A DNA stretch of 64,000 nt from Andrena cerasifolii (GCF_050908995.1 NC_135121.1:13950001-14014000), one strand, 5' to 3'; numbered from the stretch's first letter, positions 47,393 through 61,100 are shown. The notes: a model not told the origin generated them from the letters alone. A program made the numbers and translations.

Positions 47393-49009
47393 GGTAGATA
47401 AGTAATAAGGGGTTATACATAGTCAGGCGGCCGAAAAGAGGCGAATATTTGTGAATTTTTTTTTAACAAACGGAAGCGTATATTCTTACAGAACTTTTTG
47501 CAATTAAAAGAGCAACATTTAAAGAACATTCGGTAATTTTTTCGTGGAAAAATATTTAAGTTTACAATAAAATAGCAACCCACGTCCAAGAAGCATTTTT
47601 AAAAATTTGCTTTCGCGGTGGGCACTGCCATTCGGAACCAGATTATCTAAAATCAAAACGCAAAAAAAGATTTCGTTAGTATATTAATGTATCCTCAGGT
47701 TGACCGAGAGAATTTTTCGAAATATTAATTTAAAACAAAATGGCGATTATTTAAATTTGAAATCCTGATTTTTTCCTGCAAAAATCACTTTTAATACTTA
47801 AAAGAATTTAGTAAAATTAAATCGCAGTCTACTAAACGCGGACACCCCCGCCGCGCCATTGTTCGTTTCGCAACCGAACAGTTTATTCATTCTGTTTATT
47901 TATATACATTTTTCAGGCGTTCGTAAAGCAATTGACATTTTTAAAAAATCCCGAGATCCTCGGGATTAGTTAAATCAAACCCCAGGATTCTCGGAATCTA
48001 AAAGAACTATCCAGGATCCCGGGATCGTATTCCCTAGTTTCGGTAGGTACGCGTTTCGTTGGTACCATTTTCCAACCAACCTCGGGATTCTCCGCAACAC
48101 CTTCGGCGTTGTCGCTTCCGCGATCAGATCTATCTCGCGCAAAGAAACGCGGAAGAGACGCCTGTGGCGCGGTTCGGAATTCGCGATAGTCTTGCCGGAA
48201 GTATGAGGTAGGGAGATTTGTTGAAACGCGAATCAACTTGCGATGCAGGCCTCGCGAGTCGCGGTCATCGGGACTCATTTCGAGGTCTCGAGGCGCGCAA
48301 GGCTTTCGATACGCCGCGACGCTTGTGAATCACGCGTCGTGAGTCACTGGCCGCGCGTCGACAAAGGTGCAAAGTATCGCCACAGAAATACGCGGGACCG
48401 ACGCATGACTCCAACCGAAAGAGGTCGAATCGACAGCGAAACTTTCTTGTCGATCGAGTCATAAATCAGTAGCATCGAAATAGGGGTTGCGTGGTCGCGC
48501 TACCGTATCAATCTACCAACGGAACTACCTACAGGGTGGGCCAGGGAATTGTCCGTGACTTCTAGGAGGCAGTGAGAAGGGGAGGAAGGTGTTGAGAGGG
48601 TTGGGATCTGCTCAGATGACGCAGTAATTCGGGAAGTTTCCGTTAACGCTTTTGCCGTCGAAATATTCTTTTCCCAAAGCAGGTATATTGTCGCGGTGCA
48701 GCGCGCGGTGAGTACTCGCCATCGCATTCCGCCTAGAAACGCTGTTCCTCACTGGAAATTGATTATGCTGCGGGAAGCGAACTCTCGTAGATGTGGGAGT
48801 GTTTTAGAAAAGAGGGTTGCAGCGCGGAGGACCAGTCGAACACCGAAAAACATCGAGCGTGTAAGAAGGTCGATTTTGCGGTCTCCTGAGCGTTCAGCTC
48901 GTAAGTATGCGTCCGCTCTCGGCCTTCCTAGCCGCACTATGCGTGGTTCGCAAATTCATGAAATGAACTTCCAATCTTAATGCACCGATAGAGAAAGATA
49001 AATTTCCTC
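47393..49009. other. No gene recognised
   Basis: AT-rich to about 47.96 kb, then GC-rich. Short frames only, no known motif. Confidence 0.5.
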
Positions 49010-49642
49010 TGGGGAGACCGCGGCTAAAAGTTCCGATTTCGATGAAACATAAAAATGACTGGAAAATAATTTAGTTATTCTCTTCACTATTGACTAATTT
49101 TTTGTTAGATTTATTATATTTTCTGATTTTAAGCTTGTATTTGATATGTTGTAATAGGTTTTCCATAGAAAGTAATTTATTTGTGGCTGATCGAAGCGGA
49201 ACTTCGTACCCCTGTATGGGGCAAGTTGTTATCGCATTGGGGTAAGTTGTTACCAGAGTTGGGCAAAATGTAATCTAATTGCAACTTACAAATTAGGATT
49301 GAAATGTAATTGTGTAGTTGATTACACATTATTTTCTGTAATCGTTAATTTAGAGAGTTGACCATTTGGTTTCGTCAGCTACCTAAATTAACGATTACAG
49401 AAAATAATGTGCAATCAACTACACAATTACATTTTAATCCTAATTTGTAAGTTGCAATTAAATTACATTTTGCCCAACTCTGGTTGTTACTAAGATATAA
49501 GAGTCGCCTTTTAAAGAAATATTTCATTTTCTATTTTCATTTTCCGTGTGAAAAAATTCTAAGTACAACGCTCTTTTTATTTTGAAGATAGAACCGTCGG
49601 AACAACTTACCCCCGGAACTTTTAGCCCCGGTCTCCCCTACC
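49010..49642. repeat. MITE family C, copy 2 (inverted), carrying family E insertion
   Basis: Inverse of the element at 24004-24672 along its length: begins GGGGAGACCGCGGCTAAAAG, ends TTTAGCCCCGGTCTCCCCTA. Contains the family E MITE at the equivalent internal site. Confidence 0.8.
49254..49482. repeat. hAT-like MITE family E, copy 2
   Basis: 229 bp, the same length as copy 1. Ends CAGAGTTGGGCAAAATG and CCCAACTCTG. Perfect 8-bp duplication GTTGTTAC at 49246-49253 and 49483-49490, which is the exact inverse of GTAACAAC around copy 1. Confidence 0.9.
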
Positions 49643-50158
49643 CTTTTTAGTTTTTTTTTAAATTCATTTTCGGAGTTAGGGATAATTCCCTGCCGCACCC
49701 TTTATTTAGCTTGTGGCCCGAGAGCTTGAAGCGAGCATGAGATAGAGGTACGAAGAAAAGTAATTACGTAGCTATGCACGCTAATAGTTCCTCTCAGTTA
49801 TCTTCTCGTCAATCAGCTTTGAGGACGCATCGACGGTTTGATGTCGCCAAGCGAGAGGTATCGGCCGCCGTCTGCCGCCTGCCGTCTCCCATCTCTCGTC
49901 ACCCATCACCCATCTCCCGCCTCCTGTCTGCCGCTTCCCGGCTGCTCGCCTCGCACCACGGATCCCGTTCCCGTTCCCGTTCTCGAACCCGCACCCACAC
50001 CCACACTCGTACCCATTCTCCTATCGACTTTCTCTCTGGTCAAACTGATCACGATCGGTCCATGCTAGCGGTCGCTCGGATCCGAGACCAGAAACATTGC
50101 TCGCTAATAGGAACGGTGCGTGTGCATCCAAGCATACGCGCTCCTGTGATTTGCCATC
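49643..50158. other. No gene recognised
   Basis: Contains a run of CCCGTTCCCGTTCC- and CACCCACAC-type imperfect repeats near 49960-50010. Nothing else. Confidence 0.5.
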
Positions 50159-50161
50159 CAA

Positions 50162-50591
50162 CAAGGGAACATCCCGATCCCGGAAATTCAAAAAATTCTG
50201 AAACTTCGCGAATATGTAGGGATTTCCCCCTGATTACAACGCAATTTTTGTTCGCTGCCCAAATTCACTCTAAGGAGGTGTATTTAATCCCTGAAAATCC
50301 GGTTATTTTCCGATTTTCTGTTACAACTCGTGAACTGTAAAAAATTTGTTTACCAAATGCTAGATCTAATTAAAACAAGTAACTTTCGTCTTGAAACTTT
50401 TTTTCTATCTCTTACAGTTCGCGAGTTATAACGCAAAATCTGAAAATAGCCGAATTTTCGGGGGTTAATTTCACCCCCTCAGATTGAATTCGAGCGGCGA
50501 ACAAAAATTGCGTTGCAATCAGGAGGAAATCCCCTACGTATTCACAGAGTTTCAGAATTTTCTGAATATTCGTCTTCGAGTTCTTCCCTTG
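50162..50591. repeat. PIF/Harbinger-like foldback MITE, family B, copy 4
   Basis: 430 bp. Starts CAAGGGAACATCCCGATCCC, ends GTTCTTCCCTTG. Right flank TAA (50592-50594), left flank CAA (50159-50161), so the duplication has one change. Interior matches copies 2 and 3. Confidence 0.85.
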
Positions 50592-50594
50592 TAA

Positions 50595-53500
50595 GTGTTC
50601 AATGTTCTCACAATTATTAGTCCGCTGTCTCTTCTGCTTGTCTCGGTTATCCGTTCACGACCGATGGCGATGCGAGGCTTGCGTCGACGTCAGCTGCGAA
50701 CAGTCCGGGATCCCGCCCGCGAGTAGAGGAGAACGGGATGAAAATCCGAAAGTTAGCGCGTAAGTTTTCGCATGCAAGAGGAACCGCTACGGGAGGCGGA
50801 GGACGAAAGGGAGAAGAAGCAGGAGCGAGAGAGATGGCGGCGAAGAGACAGATAGATCGCAAAGCGGGGAGGCGAGCGGCGGGGAGGAGGGGGGAAAGAG
50901 CGAGAGCGAGAGCGGAGAAACCTTGAGCCTAACCGGGTGGTACGGCCTCGACTTCCCTCCACTGGGACCTTCGACGCGTTTCCGTTCGAAGGCAGAACGC
51001 TCGGTCTCGTGGACGTTTTCGAGCGACGCGTGTGGTCGTAATTCTCCCACGAATTTGATGGTCCGCGGAGCGATCGGCCGCGCAGCGAAATCAGGGGAAA
51101 GGGAACGAGAAAGGGAAAGGAGAAACGAAGTTGGCCAGTGGTCGAAGCACATATGTATTTTTATCGTGGCTGATTGCAGCGCAGAAACGGAAATCTCTCG
51201 CCTTCACGTTTGCGGTTGCAATCGCGGTTGCCTCGTTTACAGCCAGCTCCGCGTCTAGGAAGAAACGGACCAGACGTTTCGCGGCTGCACACACCTACCT
51301 TCGAACTTTCCTCCGTGTCGTTAGCTTCGCACTCGCAGTCGATTCGTTCTCGTAGCGATACCTACGTGTTTGTAGGACAGATTTTTTTTAGAGCATAGAG
51401 CACAGATGCGATGGCCACGAAGCACGACCGAGGACGAGGTCGTTGGGCACGCACCGCCTTCAAACGCACCATCGTAAATTATTCTCCATCGGCAGAGAGC
51501 GGTATGCAGTTATGGACTATAAATCTACGCTATCCAAGTGTTTACATTACTTTCTTGTTGCGTGATTAGTAATCGCGCAATAAGAGCATGTCGAACAAAT
51601 CGGCTCTGCTAAGGGGGACTGCCGTTTCGCGATACCGAGCACGATCGACCGCGTAAACCAGCGGAACGCGCTTCCATCCAATTGCTATCGATTGCCTCGG
51701 ACGAAGACGACATTTCCTCGGTGGCCCGTGCGCGTTCATTCACTCACTTGCTTCTATATAGATAGCATAGGGGAGCCGTGTCTCGGCCGCAGAGAGAGAG
51801 ACGGACGCGCGGCGACGTGAAACCAGAATCGGGAGATTCCTTACGCACGCGTTGGCGCGTTCAGAGCGAAAGGACACGGGGCAATTCGGCCCCGTGTCGT
51901 AAAACTACACGGAACGTTTTGTTCGGGTTACTCCGCGAGCTGCGAGTAAGTGGGTCGCGCGTGCAAACTCCGGACTCGGGTCGCTCATGCAGCAAGCCGC
52001 GCGAGCTAGTGTCGCAAGTTCTGACTAACGGACGTAATTTTTCCTCGCGAGACTGGTCGCTCTATCGGGATACGGTTATCGAGGCGATTCGTTGCAACAT
52101 TGCGCACGCCTACGCTTCACTTCGATACCGCTGGACACGACGCGATTCGCTACGATCCGATTCGGCTCGGTTTCGTTCAGTTGGATTCGACGCCGTGGCT
52201 GTATAAAAATCAAATTCGGGGCCACAGAGCGTGTCGGTCACGTTCCACGGTAACTCCGCTGGCTATCAATTCGCTGTTTAGCTCGGATCTACCGGAGCTT
52301 TCCACTGGAATCTCTCCGGCGAGTAGTGTAGTGTAGTTACAGACGCAGCGCTCCTCCTCCGACGTAACAGGATCGATGCACGTACGACTGTTTTCCCAAT
52401 GTAGCTACGTACGTGTTTAGCAGCGTGTATCGATGGCTGGAAAGAATGCGCGCGGTGATCTAGATTTCAGGAGCGACGCTGATGTCTCGATGCCAATGTC
52501 GAGGACGAAGACGAGGACCAGGCGTCGTGTGAGCAACGTCAGACGGAAACAAAGAAAAGACCAAAGACCGAAGAAGGATGGAAGCGGGTACGTAGAACGA
52601 GGCGGGTTTACGACGTCCGACTTAAAACCGTCCGCGTGATTCATAGCGTTCGTCGCGCACCGCCGCGCCGGTCGAGCGAGATCGTTCTATCTCTCTCTCT
52701 CTCTCTCTCTCTAGAGCGACCGGTTTTGGCAGCAGCCTGCGATACACGTGTTTCCAATAAGCTTTTATCGGCGAATAAATCAGTCGCAGCCTTATCGCGA
52801 GATTATGATGTTTGCATGCGTCGAAATACGCGAACTGTTGACCACTTTTGCTTTCCGCGCGTCACTCCTCCCGACCTTTGCTCTCCCAGCTCCGAGATCT
52901 CAGTTTTCCGCGATCGGGATCTCGCGTCGCGCGCCTCGCGAGCCACTCACCTTCGTTCGTTCCACTTCTCGCGTTTCGAGTGCTCGACAAAGGGACCGAC
53001 TACGCGCGACGCGACGACCGCTCGACCGCCAAACCGGCCAGCGAAAAAAGAAAAAAAAAAAGAAAAAAAACAAGGAGCCGCGGTTCTCGTTCCGCCGAGT
53101 CGCGCGAGCCTCGGCCTCGAGAGTTCCACGAACGGGGATCGTTGTTCGCGAGAGGAAACGCCGAGTCGCGTTGAACCCAGCCGCGAGATTCGAACTCGGG
53201 ACCTTGGACTAACCATTGACCTCGATAGCTATACGCTACCTCGCGGTATGCAGTCGCCACCAACATCCTCTGCCCGCGCCGCATCCTCTCCTCGGTCCAA
53301 CGATCGTGCTTCTCCGACCCATCTGTCCCGACCTCCTCTGCCGCCCCTCCGATTTCTCCTCTATTCAGCAGAGCTGTTTATCCTTTCGATACAACCAGCC
53401 AGGAAGCAATCGCGATGCGACGACTTCGCGCGCCACCTGAGCTGAATTCTCAACTGGATTCACCGATCGCCCACCCTGTGAGATGATTTTCCTGAATATC

Positions 53501-56500
53501 TTTTAAATCCAGTACCGAGGCCAACCTTGATTAGCCTTTTGTCGCGACGTAGAGTCGATTCGAAGCAGCGTGGGATGGAGAGAGGTAGAAGTGCAAGCTG
53601 CAACCTTGAACCTCGATGCGGGACGAAGGTCGGGGCGATAAAAAATGTCTTCTCCTCGAAGCGCGACTCGTTTAACGGAGATTCGCCGCGCGACGCACCG
53701 GGCTGCCGTGGTCTTTTCGTATTTATCTGATGAAATTCTAGCGAAGCTGAATCCGGTCAAACATCGTCTATCGTGGAACGTAAAACGCAGTAAAGATTGG
53801 CTTTAGGTTTCGGTTAGGGGCCGGCGACGAAAGAGGTGTATGTGTAGTTGAAACTCGGGAGTGGACGTCGGAGAGCGGGGCGAGGCGGTCGCGGGTCGGT
53901 GCGGGGCGGCACGCACGGTGCACACGGTCGCACGATGTAAACAGTGCGCGGTTGTTGGCAGGCTTGCCGCGGCGCGGCGGGTGCAACGCCACCGCGGACC
54001 TTGAGCGATTATTTTACTTACCACGGAACTGGGACTGTCCGACTCGCTCGACTCGCCCGGCCAGCAACGCTTTGTCTTTACTCTCGCTCGGAAATTAAAG
54101 GAGGACGCTTACTTTCGAGCGAACCGAGAGATTTATTCGGGCAGACATGACCATCTGATTTGTCGTTTCAGCTGCAGGGGTTCGGCCAAGTTGGAAAAGC
54201 CGGAAATCCGGGCGAAAAACTCGTTGGTACGAAATAGATGGAGGCTTGGAACAGGTATAGTGGAGAGTAATGGAAGGGAAGATTAGGGAAGCGGGAACTG
54301 GAGGCTGAGGAGCGAGCGCAGCGTGCCAGCCGCTCCGCGAACCACGCCGACGCGACGCGACGGCCGCGGCCGCTATTAATAGCGTTACTGCGCCTTATTA
54401 TCGTTTGACGCACAGCGCTCGGGGCTCATCGCTAGATCGCTCGCGAGAGGAGAGGCTGTACGACTGGAGGGAACTCGGAAAATTCGCACCTTAACCGCGT
54501 GGAGGGTGGAAGCGGCAAGGCGGGAAAGTCGACGGAGGTCACTGAAAAATCTCTTCCTTCCCTTTTAAATATTTTTTAATAAGGTCGATAAAAAAATTAT
54601 ATAAATCGAATACTTGATAACAAGGTAATAATAAAGTACTATAAACAAAGGTCTAGATACAAATGTACAGTCGTTACGTGTATAAAGTTGAGTGTTAGCG
54701 CAACTAATTTCACTATCGTGTATAATGAAAAAACTTAAAGCTACGAGATAGAGCTCGGGACACGTAAACGTTCCGTTTCGAAGCGGTAAACATTAAACAC
54801 GCTCGGTCTTTCGATTCCCCGTGGACGTCGACGCGCGCGTGTGATCCACGCTTGGCGATAAAATACGTCTCCTTTCGCTTTGAAATGAAGAAACACATAC
54901 GTACCGAGAAACAGAATGCGAGACGAGTGAATATCTAACTCACACTCTCTCTCTCTCTCTCTCTTGGCGCTCTGTTCGCTTTCGTTTTCATTCGCGACGA
55001 GAACCGAGGCGGCGCTGCTCAATGTATAACGTAAAGTATGTACCTAAACGATCGAAAGCAAAATCAACGAAAGAACACGGTTAAATGCAAAGCTGCTCGC
55101 CGCCACCCCTCGCGGTGCCAACCCCCCTCTCCCACCGTTGTCTTTTTCAGGCGATTCCGAGCGATTCGTCGACAAACGCATCCTTCCCCGCCAGCTACAT
55201 ATTCGTGGAAAAATATTGCCTAATGCTCGTTGGCAGTCTCTACAAAATTCTTTCGAGCCGCATGTATATGTATACGTATAATATAATACATAAATGTAGG
55301 CAGCAACCGTCGATCGTGTTTGAAAAAATATGATAGCTTCTGCTCGAGATCGGCTGTTTACCTTAACGTCCTTCCTTCTCGCCCTCTCTTTCTTTACACG
55401 CGCTTACGCTTGGGTAGAGACCGCTGGCCAGTTTTTTCTTCGGTCGCCGCGCGGACATTTGCAGACATATGTATACATGTATACGTGGAATATTGCACTT
55501 TGGTGTGTTGGTTTATTTCTACTTAGCGATAACTTTCGAGCGCATGATTCGTCCGGAGCGTGGCTTCTCGCGCTGCGTGGCGTTTGCTCGCGACGCAAGC
55601 CAAGCCTCCCGCCACGTGCCAGACTCTTTGTTCGGATGATACTTGAGCGGCAGCAATTTTCAAGGAAACATCACCATCGGATACCAGAATCCGTTCAATT
55701 CAGTTTTCATTCCGCCACGAATGCGACTCACTCGCCTCTTCTTCTTTTTTTCTTTACAATTTGCCCGCAACTCTTTTCAATTAACCCACCCCAAGTTGTC
55801 GGATCATCGGATTTTCTCGCGTCAGAAGAATTATTCACAGCCTACAAGTCGTAAAGGGAGTAGTCCGCCTACTTTGGTTCCTCGGCATTTATTCGCTTTT
55901 GTCGACAGACTCGAGTTGCACCGTGGGAATTAATATCCTGCGAGCGCGACGCAACGCGTCTACTATCTCTACGGGAGGAAAGCGGAATCGCCGAGGCATC
56001 GAGCGATAGTTTTTTAGATCCGCGCCGGTCCCGACGTTTCGCTGCTAAACAAAATCACCAAACGAATACGTGCCCGAGATTCCGTTGCCGATCGTTACGC
56101 GACTTGCGATCGCGTCTGCGATCGAGAAAATACAAGCTGCGGTAAGATGGACCCGGTGGTAATCGGTACGTACTAACAAACACGGTAGAAACGGTTAGAA
56201 TTATTGTGGTAGGTACCGAGTCGAACCGCGCGGTAAGAAAACGTTTCGGGGAAATTGGGAACGAAGCCGGAAGCTTGGGGACAGCGGTGGTCTCTCCATC
56301 GAACATTATTTTGGCAATTCAATTTATCCGAGTTAAGCAAGAGGTGACTGGACGCAGAGAGGGCAGCGCAACTTTCAGTGCCCTGCCATGCATCAGCGAG
56401 CGTCAGCGTTGCGACGATAACGTTGCTTGCCTCGCACCAGGCTTGCGAGAATGATTCGGGATCGTGGGAAACGAAATCGTTGCGTGGTGAAACGTAGGTA

Positions 56501-58185
56501 CATAAACGCTAAATTTAAACGTAAGGGGAACATGAGATCAAACGTATGACGCAGAATAGGTATATTCGAAAGGGTTCGTTTCGGCGCGGCGTTCGTCGCG
56601 TGAAACAAGAAGAGATCATCGGCCGTGGCTACCCTACTAATTGTAAGTAATCTATAACCTGCGAGAGACCAGTGAAAACGGAAACGGGGCACAGTGGCGC
56701 GTCGCGTATATACCATGTGCGCGCATAATTGTTTCTCGATACTAATTGACTTGGATGGTTCGTATATCTACTTAGTAATGTATCGCGGCGCACGTAACTC
56801 GCGCGGGGATTATGCGACCGTATTCGGACGAGACCGATCCTCATTCCTCCACCACAATTTCATTTCGTTTTCTTTTTTCATCGCCCACCAAGGTACCGCG
56901 ATTCGCGGGATTTCCATAGCTTCCGCCGTTATATTCACTGTATCTGTACGCTGTGCGACAGGGTAGGGTAGACACGCGTGTTGCTCGTTAGCTGCAGCAA
57001 CGACAGAAGTAAAAAATTTGCAGTTTTTGAGTTATTAGTACAAGAAAGAGTGGTTTGTTGTCTAACAAAACTTTTAAACCGGTTCTCCCTAAAGTCGTGA
57101 ATTTTCAGTCACGTTATTGCAGCAAATGAGCGATGCAATGAACTCGTAGAGTCAGCCAGGCGTTGCAGTGGAAATATTTCGGGTGCCTAGGTGTTTACAC
57201 TTTTGTAGTGGTTCAATTAACGACTCTTGAACGACAGCTTTAACGCCCGCCAGTGAGAGCTACGAATACAGATATTTGTAACAATGTTTCGCGCTTCCGT
57301 ACCGCTAGTGCGGAACACGTGTCGCGTCTCTAGCTTCAGGCTTCCGTGCATCCGGGGCACAAATGAGAAATTAAACACCTTGCCACCCTAGGCGACGCTC
57401 GCCTATTTATTTTCCCACGTTTTCCTTCCAACGTGTTTACTTTAACGCCTCGCTGACGGGACGCCTACTTCTCTACCTCGCTGGCCACGGATTTAGAGTC
57501 CGTGGAAAGAGAAATTGGGAAGAGAGTCGGTGCGATCCACGCGCCAAGGTGGACACGTGTCGAGTGTCGGTGTCCAATAATTCCAGAGCGGCGCGGCGCA
57601 CGGTATTCCCAAGTGGGTACAACGCGGTAGCTTATTGTCTCTCTGCCTGAATCGGTGCCGCCGCGCCACTTAAACCTTACCATCCCCCACTGTATCACAT
57701 CGAGGAGCGTATCGCCGCGAACAGTATCGGCGTTCCCAACTCCGATACCGTTCACCGTAAATGCAACGCTCCATTACCCACTGCCCATTATTCCCTCGTC
57801 ACGGACACGATCGTCAGAATCCTCTCCGGTTAACACCGCCGTGGAGTACAAAATATCTTAAACCTAATATGCTACAGTAGATGTACAACAAAAAAAAAAA
57901 AAGAAGAAAATAGAAAAAGAAAAAAGACACGCGCCATTCGCCACCGTCGACCTCCGTCAACGCCGTTACAGGGCTCAGCAAAGATTCGAATAAGGTGCGA
58001 GAACCTGCAGCAGGTTCGTCGGAAGGAGTCGTCGACGGGGCGAACGCACGCGCTGCATTGCGTACGTATCGTACGCAGCGTACAGCAGGGGGGGTGGGTG
58101 TGTGCAAGGTTTCATCGCGAGATCGAGACTCGGGAACGAGTATGCAAAGTAGCTGTACCGCAAAATATACAGGCTCCGTTTTTTC
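50595..58185. other. GC-rich non-coding DNA; SoxC 3' side at the right
   Basis: Many long frames of Arg/Ser/Pro composition on both strands (for example 52636-53445 plus), without motifs or splice logic. (CT)n at 52690-52712 and 54943-54965, poly(A)-rich 53045-53072. A TTTATT at 57406-57411 is an AATAAA on the minus strand and could end the SoxC transcript about 780 bp after its stop, but SoxC-type 3' UTRs are often longer, so this is open. Confidence 0.45.
53181..53246 (-). repeat. tRNA-like relic (possible SINE head)
   Basis: On the minus strand TAGCTATCGAGG resembles an A box and GAGTTCGAATCTC a B box with T-loop. The segment starts CCGCGAG and ends CTCGCGG, which pair perfectly. The anticodon arm cannot be drawn convincingly, so it reads as a decayed tRNA or tRNA-derived SINE. 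Confidence 0.4.
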
Positions 58186-61100
58186 TTAAAAGCTGACCCA
58201 GTCGTTGCCGACGCCGATAGTGGACAGCATGTCCGTGACATCGGGAGTGCAGGAGAACTCGAAGTGCGAGCCGCTGCTCGAGCTAGCGGTCTCGAAGGTG
58301 TCCAGGTCGGTGGTTATCGTCTCCATGTCCAGATCGATCTTGAAGTCGGACGGCTGTATCTGCAGTAGGTCCGTCAACGAGTACAGGTCCGCCAGGCTGG
58401 GATTGTTCGTCGGCTCCTCCAGCTTAACGACCATGGCAGTGGTTGCGATAGCCGTGGAATCGTCGATGGATACACCGTTCGGCAACGTGTTGCCTATCGC
58501 GGTGGCAGTGGTCGACGACGGCGGTGGCAGTGTCGATGACGCCGCGGTGAAAACCGAGGACGCGGCAGGTGGTATCGTAGTGGTGGCCGTGGACAAGGGC
58601 GCAGGTTCAGCGTCAGCCTCCATGTCGGCGTCTACTTCTACCGGCTCCTCCTTCACCAGGAAATGTGATCGACGCTCGGCGTGGCAGGTCGCTCGCCCGC
58701 GAAAGCTCCTCTTCGCGGGCAGGCCCATAGCCTCGATAGAGGCTGCGGGGAAGGAGGCGACGACGGCAGCAGCAGCAGCAGCATTTGGGGCATGGCTGGA
58801 GCCAACGGGGCCGACCGAGGACAGCAGTCGGTCCTTTGATCGTCGCTCGAACGTCGCCGTCGTCTCGTAGTCCATTTCGAGGCTGACTTCTCGCTTGATC
58901 TTGCCGCTCTTGGCGCCAGAGGCGACGGTCGCGGCCGAGGGTAGATGGGTGGACGACGATCCGCAGTCGAGGAAATTGTCATCGTAGAAGCTGGCCGACT
59001 CCGGCGAGTCGGGCGTGACGCAGGATGGACTGCTCGGTATCTTGGCGGTAACGATCGGCGCGGTAGGAGTGTAATCGAACGGCGGTCGCTTATCCAGCGC
59101 CAATCTGACCTTGAGCCGCGACACCGACTTGCTACCGCTAGAATGTGCTTGCAACCTCTTGATGGTGACACCCACCGAGCCGCTGACGTTACTGCTCGCC
59201 TGCATGTTGTTGTTGGTATCGTTTCGCGCCTGACCCTTCGCCGCTACCGGCCCAACGACCGCGACGCTACTTCCCGCCGACGTCGATGATTTCCTCGGCT
59301 TTTTCCCCCCCTCCTTCGACTTCGAGCTGGCCGACACTACCGGTTTCGAGGTTTTTTTCCTCGGCCGATACTTGTAGTCCGGATATTCCATCATGTGCAG
59401 CTGCCTGAGCCTCTCGGCCTCCTCGATAAACGGCCGCCTCTCCGGCTCGTCCAACGTTTTCCATCGCCTTCCCAGACGCTTGCTAATCTCCGCGTTGTGC
59501 ATATCCGGCTGAACCTCGCATATTTTTCTCCGCTCTATCTGCGACCACACCATGAACGCATTCATTGGCCTCTTTATGTGATTCGGATTGTTCTTCTTCG
59601 TCTGAAACAGAGCAACGAAACCATCGTACAGTTAAAGCCATTTCGACGACGATTCCGCGGGGTCTCCCCCCCCAGTAATTCCTCCCGGCGCATTGGCGAG
59701 AACGAGATAGAGCGAGAGGGAGCGCGGAGGGACGGTGGAGGCGCGCGTAATTATCGGGAGCGGCCGCGAGAACAGGCAACGGTCGCTACTTACTTACCGG
59801 GACCGATTGCGATTTGCGTTGCTCATTTAAACGACGCGGCGGTGCGCGTTCAGACGCAAAACATCGGACGGACTGCGCGAGCGGCCTGCCCCCCCCCCCC
59901 CCCATTACACTTTTAGATATACCCGCCCGATTACTCGACACGCACGCACCGCGCACACACGAGTGGGAATCGAAAGGCTGCATGTAGGTTAGGAAGGTGC
60001 GACGATGTGACGGCGACGGCAACGGCCCGGAATGCTCGCGCAACGCTCGATCGACGACAACATCGAACCGAGTCTGTTACAGCAATCCATTCGATCTGCG
60101 GAGTCTTCAGGACGACAGTCTTTTCGGCCTGACTTCATTATTGCCTTATCGCGCAGAACGAGCGAGACTGAGTGCCCCTTTCGCTCGTACACAGTCTGTC
60201 TCATTCACCGCGGCAATAACAGAACAAGTGGAAGGGATAACGATCGCCTTATTTCAAGGCAAACCCCCCCTCCCCTCCCCTCCCGCCGTGCTTCTTTCGA
60301 GACACTTCTGTACATTCTCTTTCGAACGAAACAATTCTGTCTTATCGCTGCACAGCGATACTGTTATGATGATAACGCATACGCGGGCTGATTGTTCGAC
60401 AGTGCCTAATCGACGTGCATAGGTCGGAAGAAGAGCGGCAGAGTCGATGGTTTAACAATTTAATTTCCCTTCGACTCAGTCCGTATGAAGTAACCGCCAG
60501 CGTCTACTTTCTCGAGGCGGTATAATCCTGGACGTAGTGGCACGGAATACAAACGTAGAACCCTTGCGTCACTTCACTCTCCTGCCCGACCTGCCGTTGC
60601 AAATTAGTAGGAAGAGTTTTCTGCGCCTATCGCGCAAGCAGGCGCACTGTGTACAGTGCTTAGGACACACGTGCGCGTTCGCGCGCAGAGAAAGAGAGCC
60701 TCTCGTCCGTTTCCAGTTTCCACGGCCGCGCGATCAGCTGACGGATCGCAGAACATCGCGCATCCAACCGACACAACTCGAGACAGATATTCCCGTTCGA
60801 AAACGCTGCGGCACCGAAGGAGAAAACGGCGACGATGTTTTCTGTCGTGGATTGCTCTTTTCGACATTTATACTGTCTTCACTTTCATCCTTCGCGCTGT
60901 CGCCTCGAGCTTTTATCGAATAGAAGAAGAGAATAACGTTTCGTTAAACGTTACCGAGCTACGACGAATTACTACGCGGAGGAACTGACGCGTCTAAACA
61001 TAACTCTGCACTCTATAGCGTTCTTCAACGCGCTCCCTACTTCTGCTAACGGAAGAACAGCGTCGAAACAAGTTCGTCGGGAGACAACAGGCGAGTAGCT

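Noticed and set aside
52636..53445. 269-codon open frame, plus strand
   Set aside because: Composition is Arg/Ser/Pro-rich and includes translated (CT)n and a poly(A) run as Leu/Ser and Lys repeats. No motif, and overlapping frames on both strands are similarly open, as expected in CpG-rich DNA.
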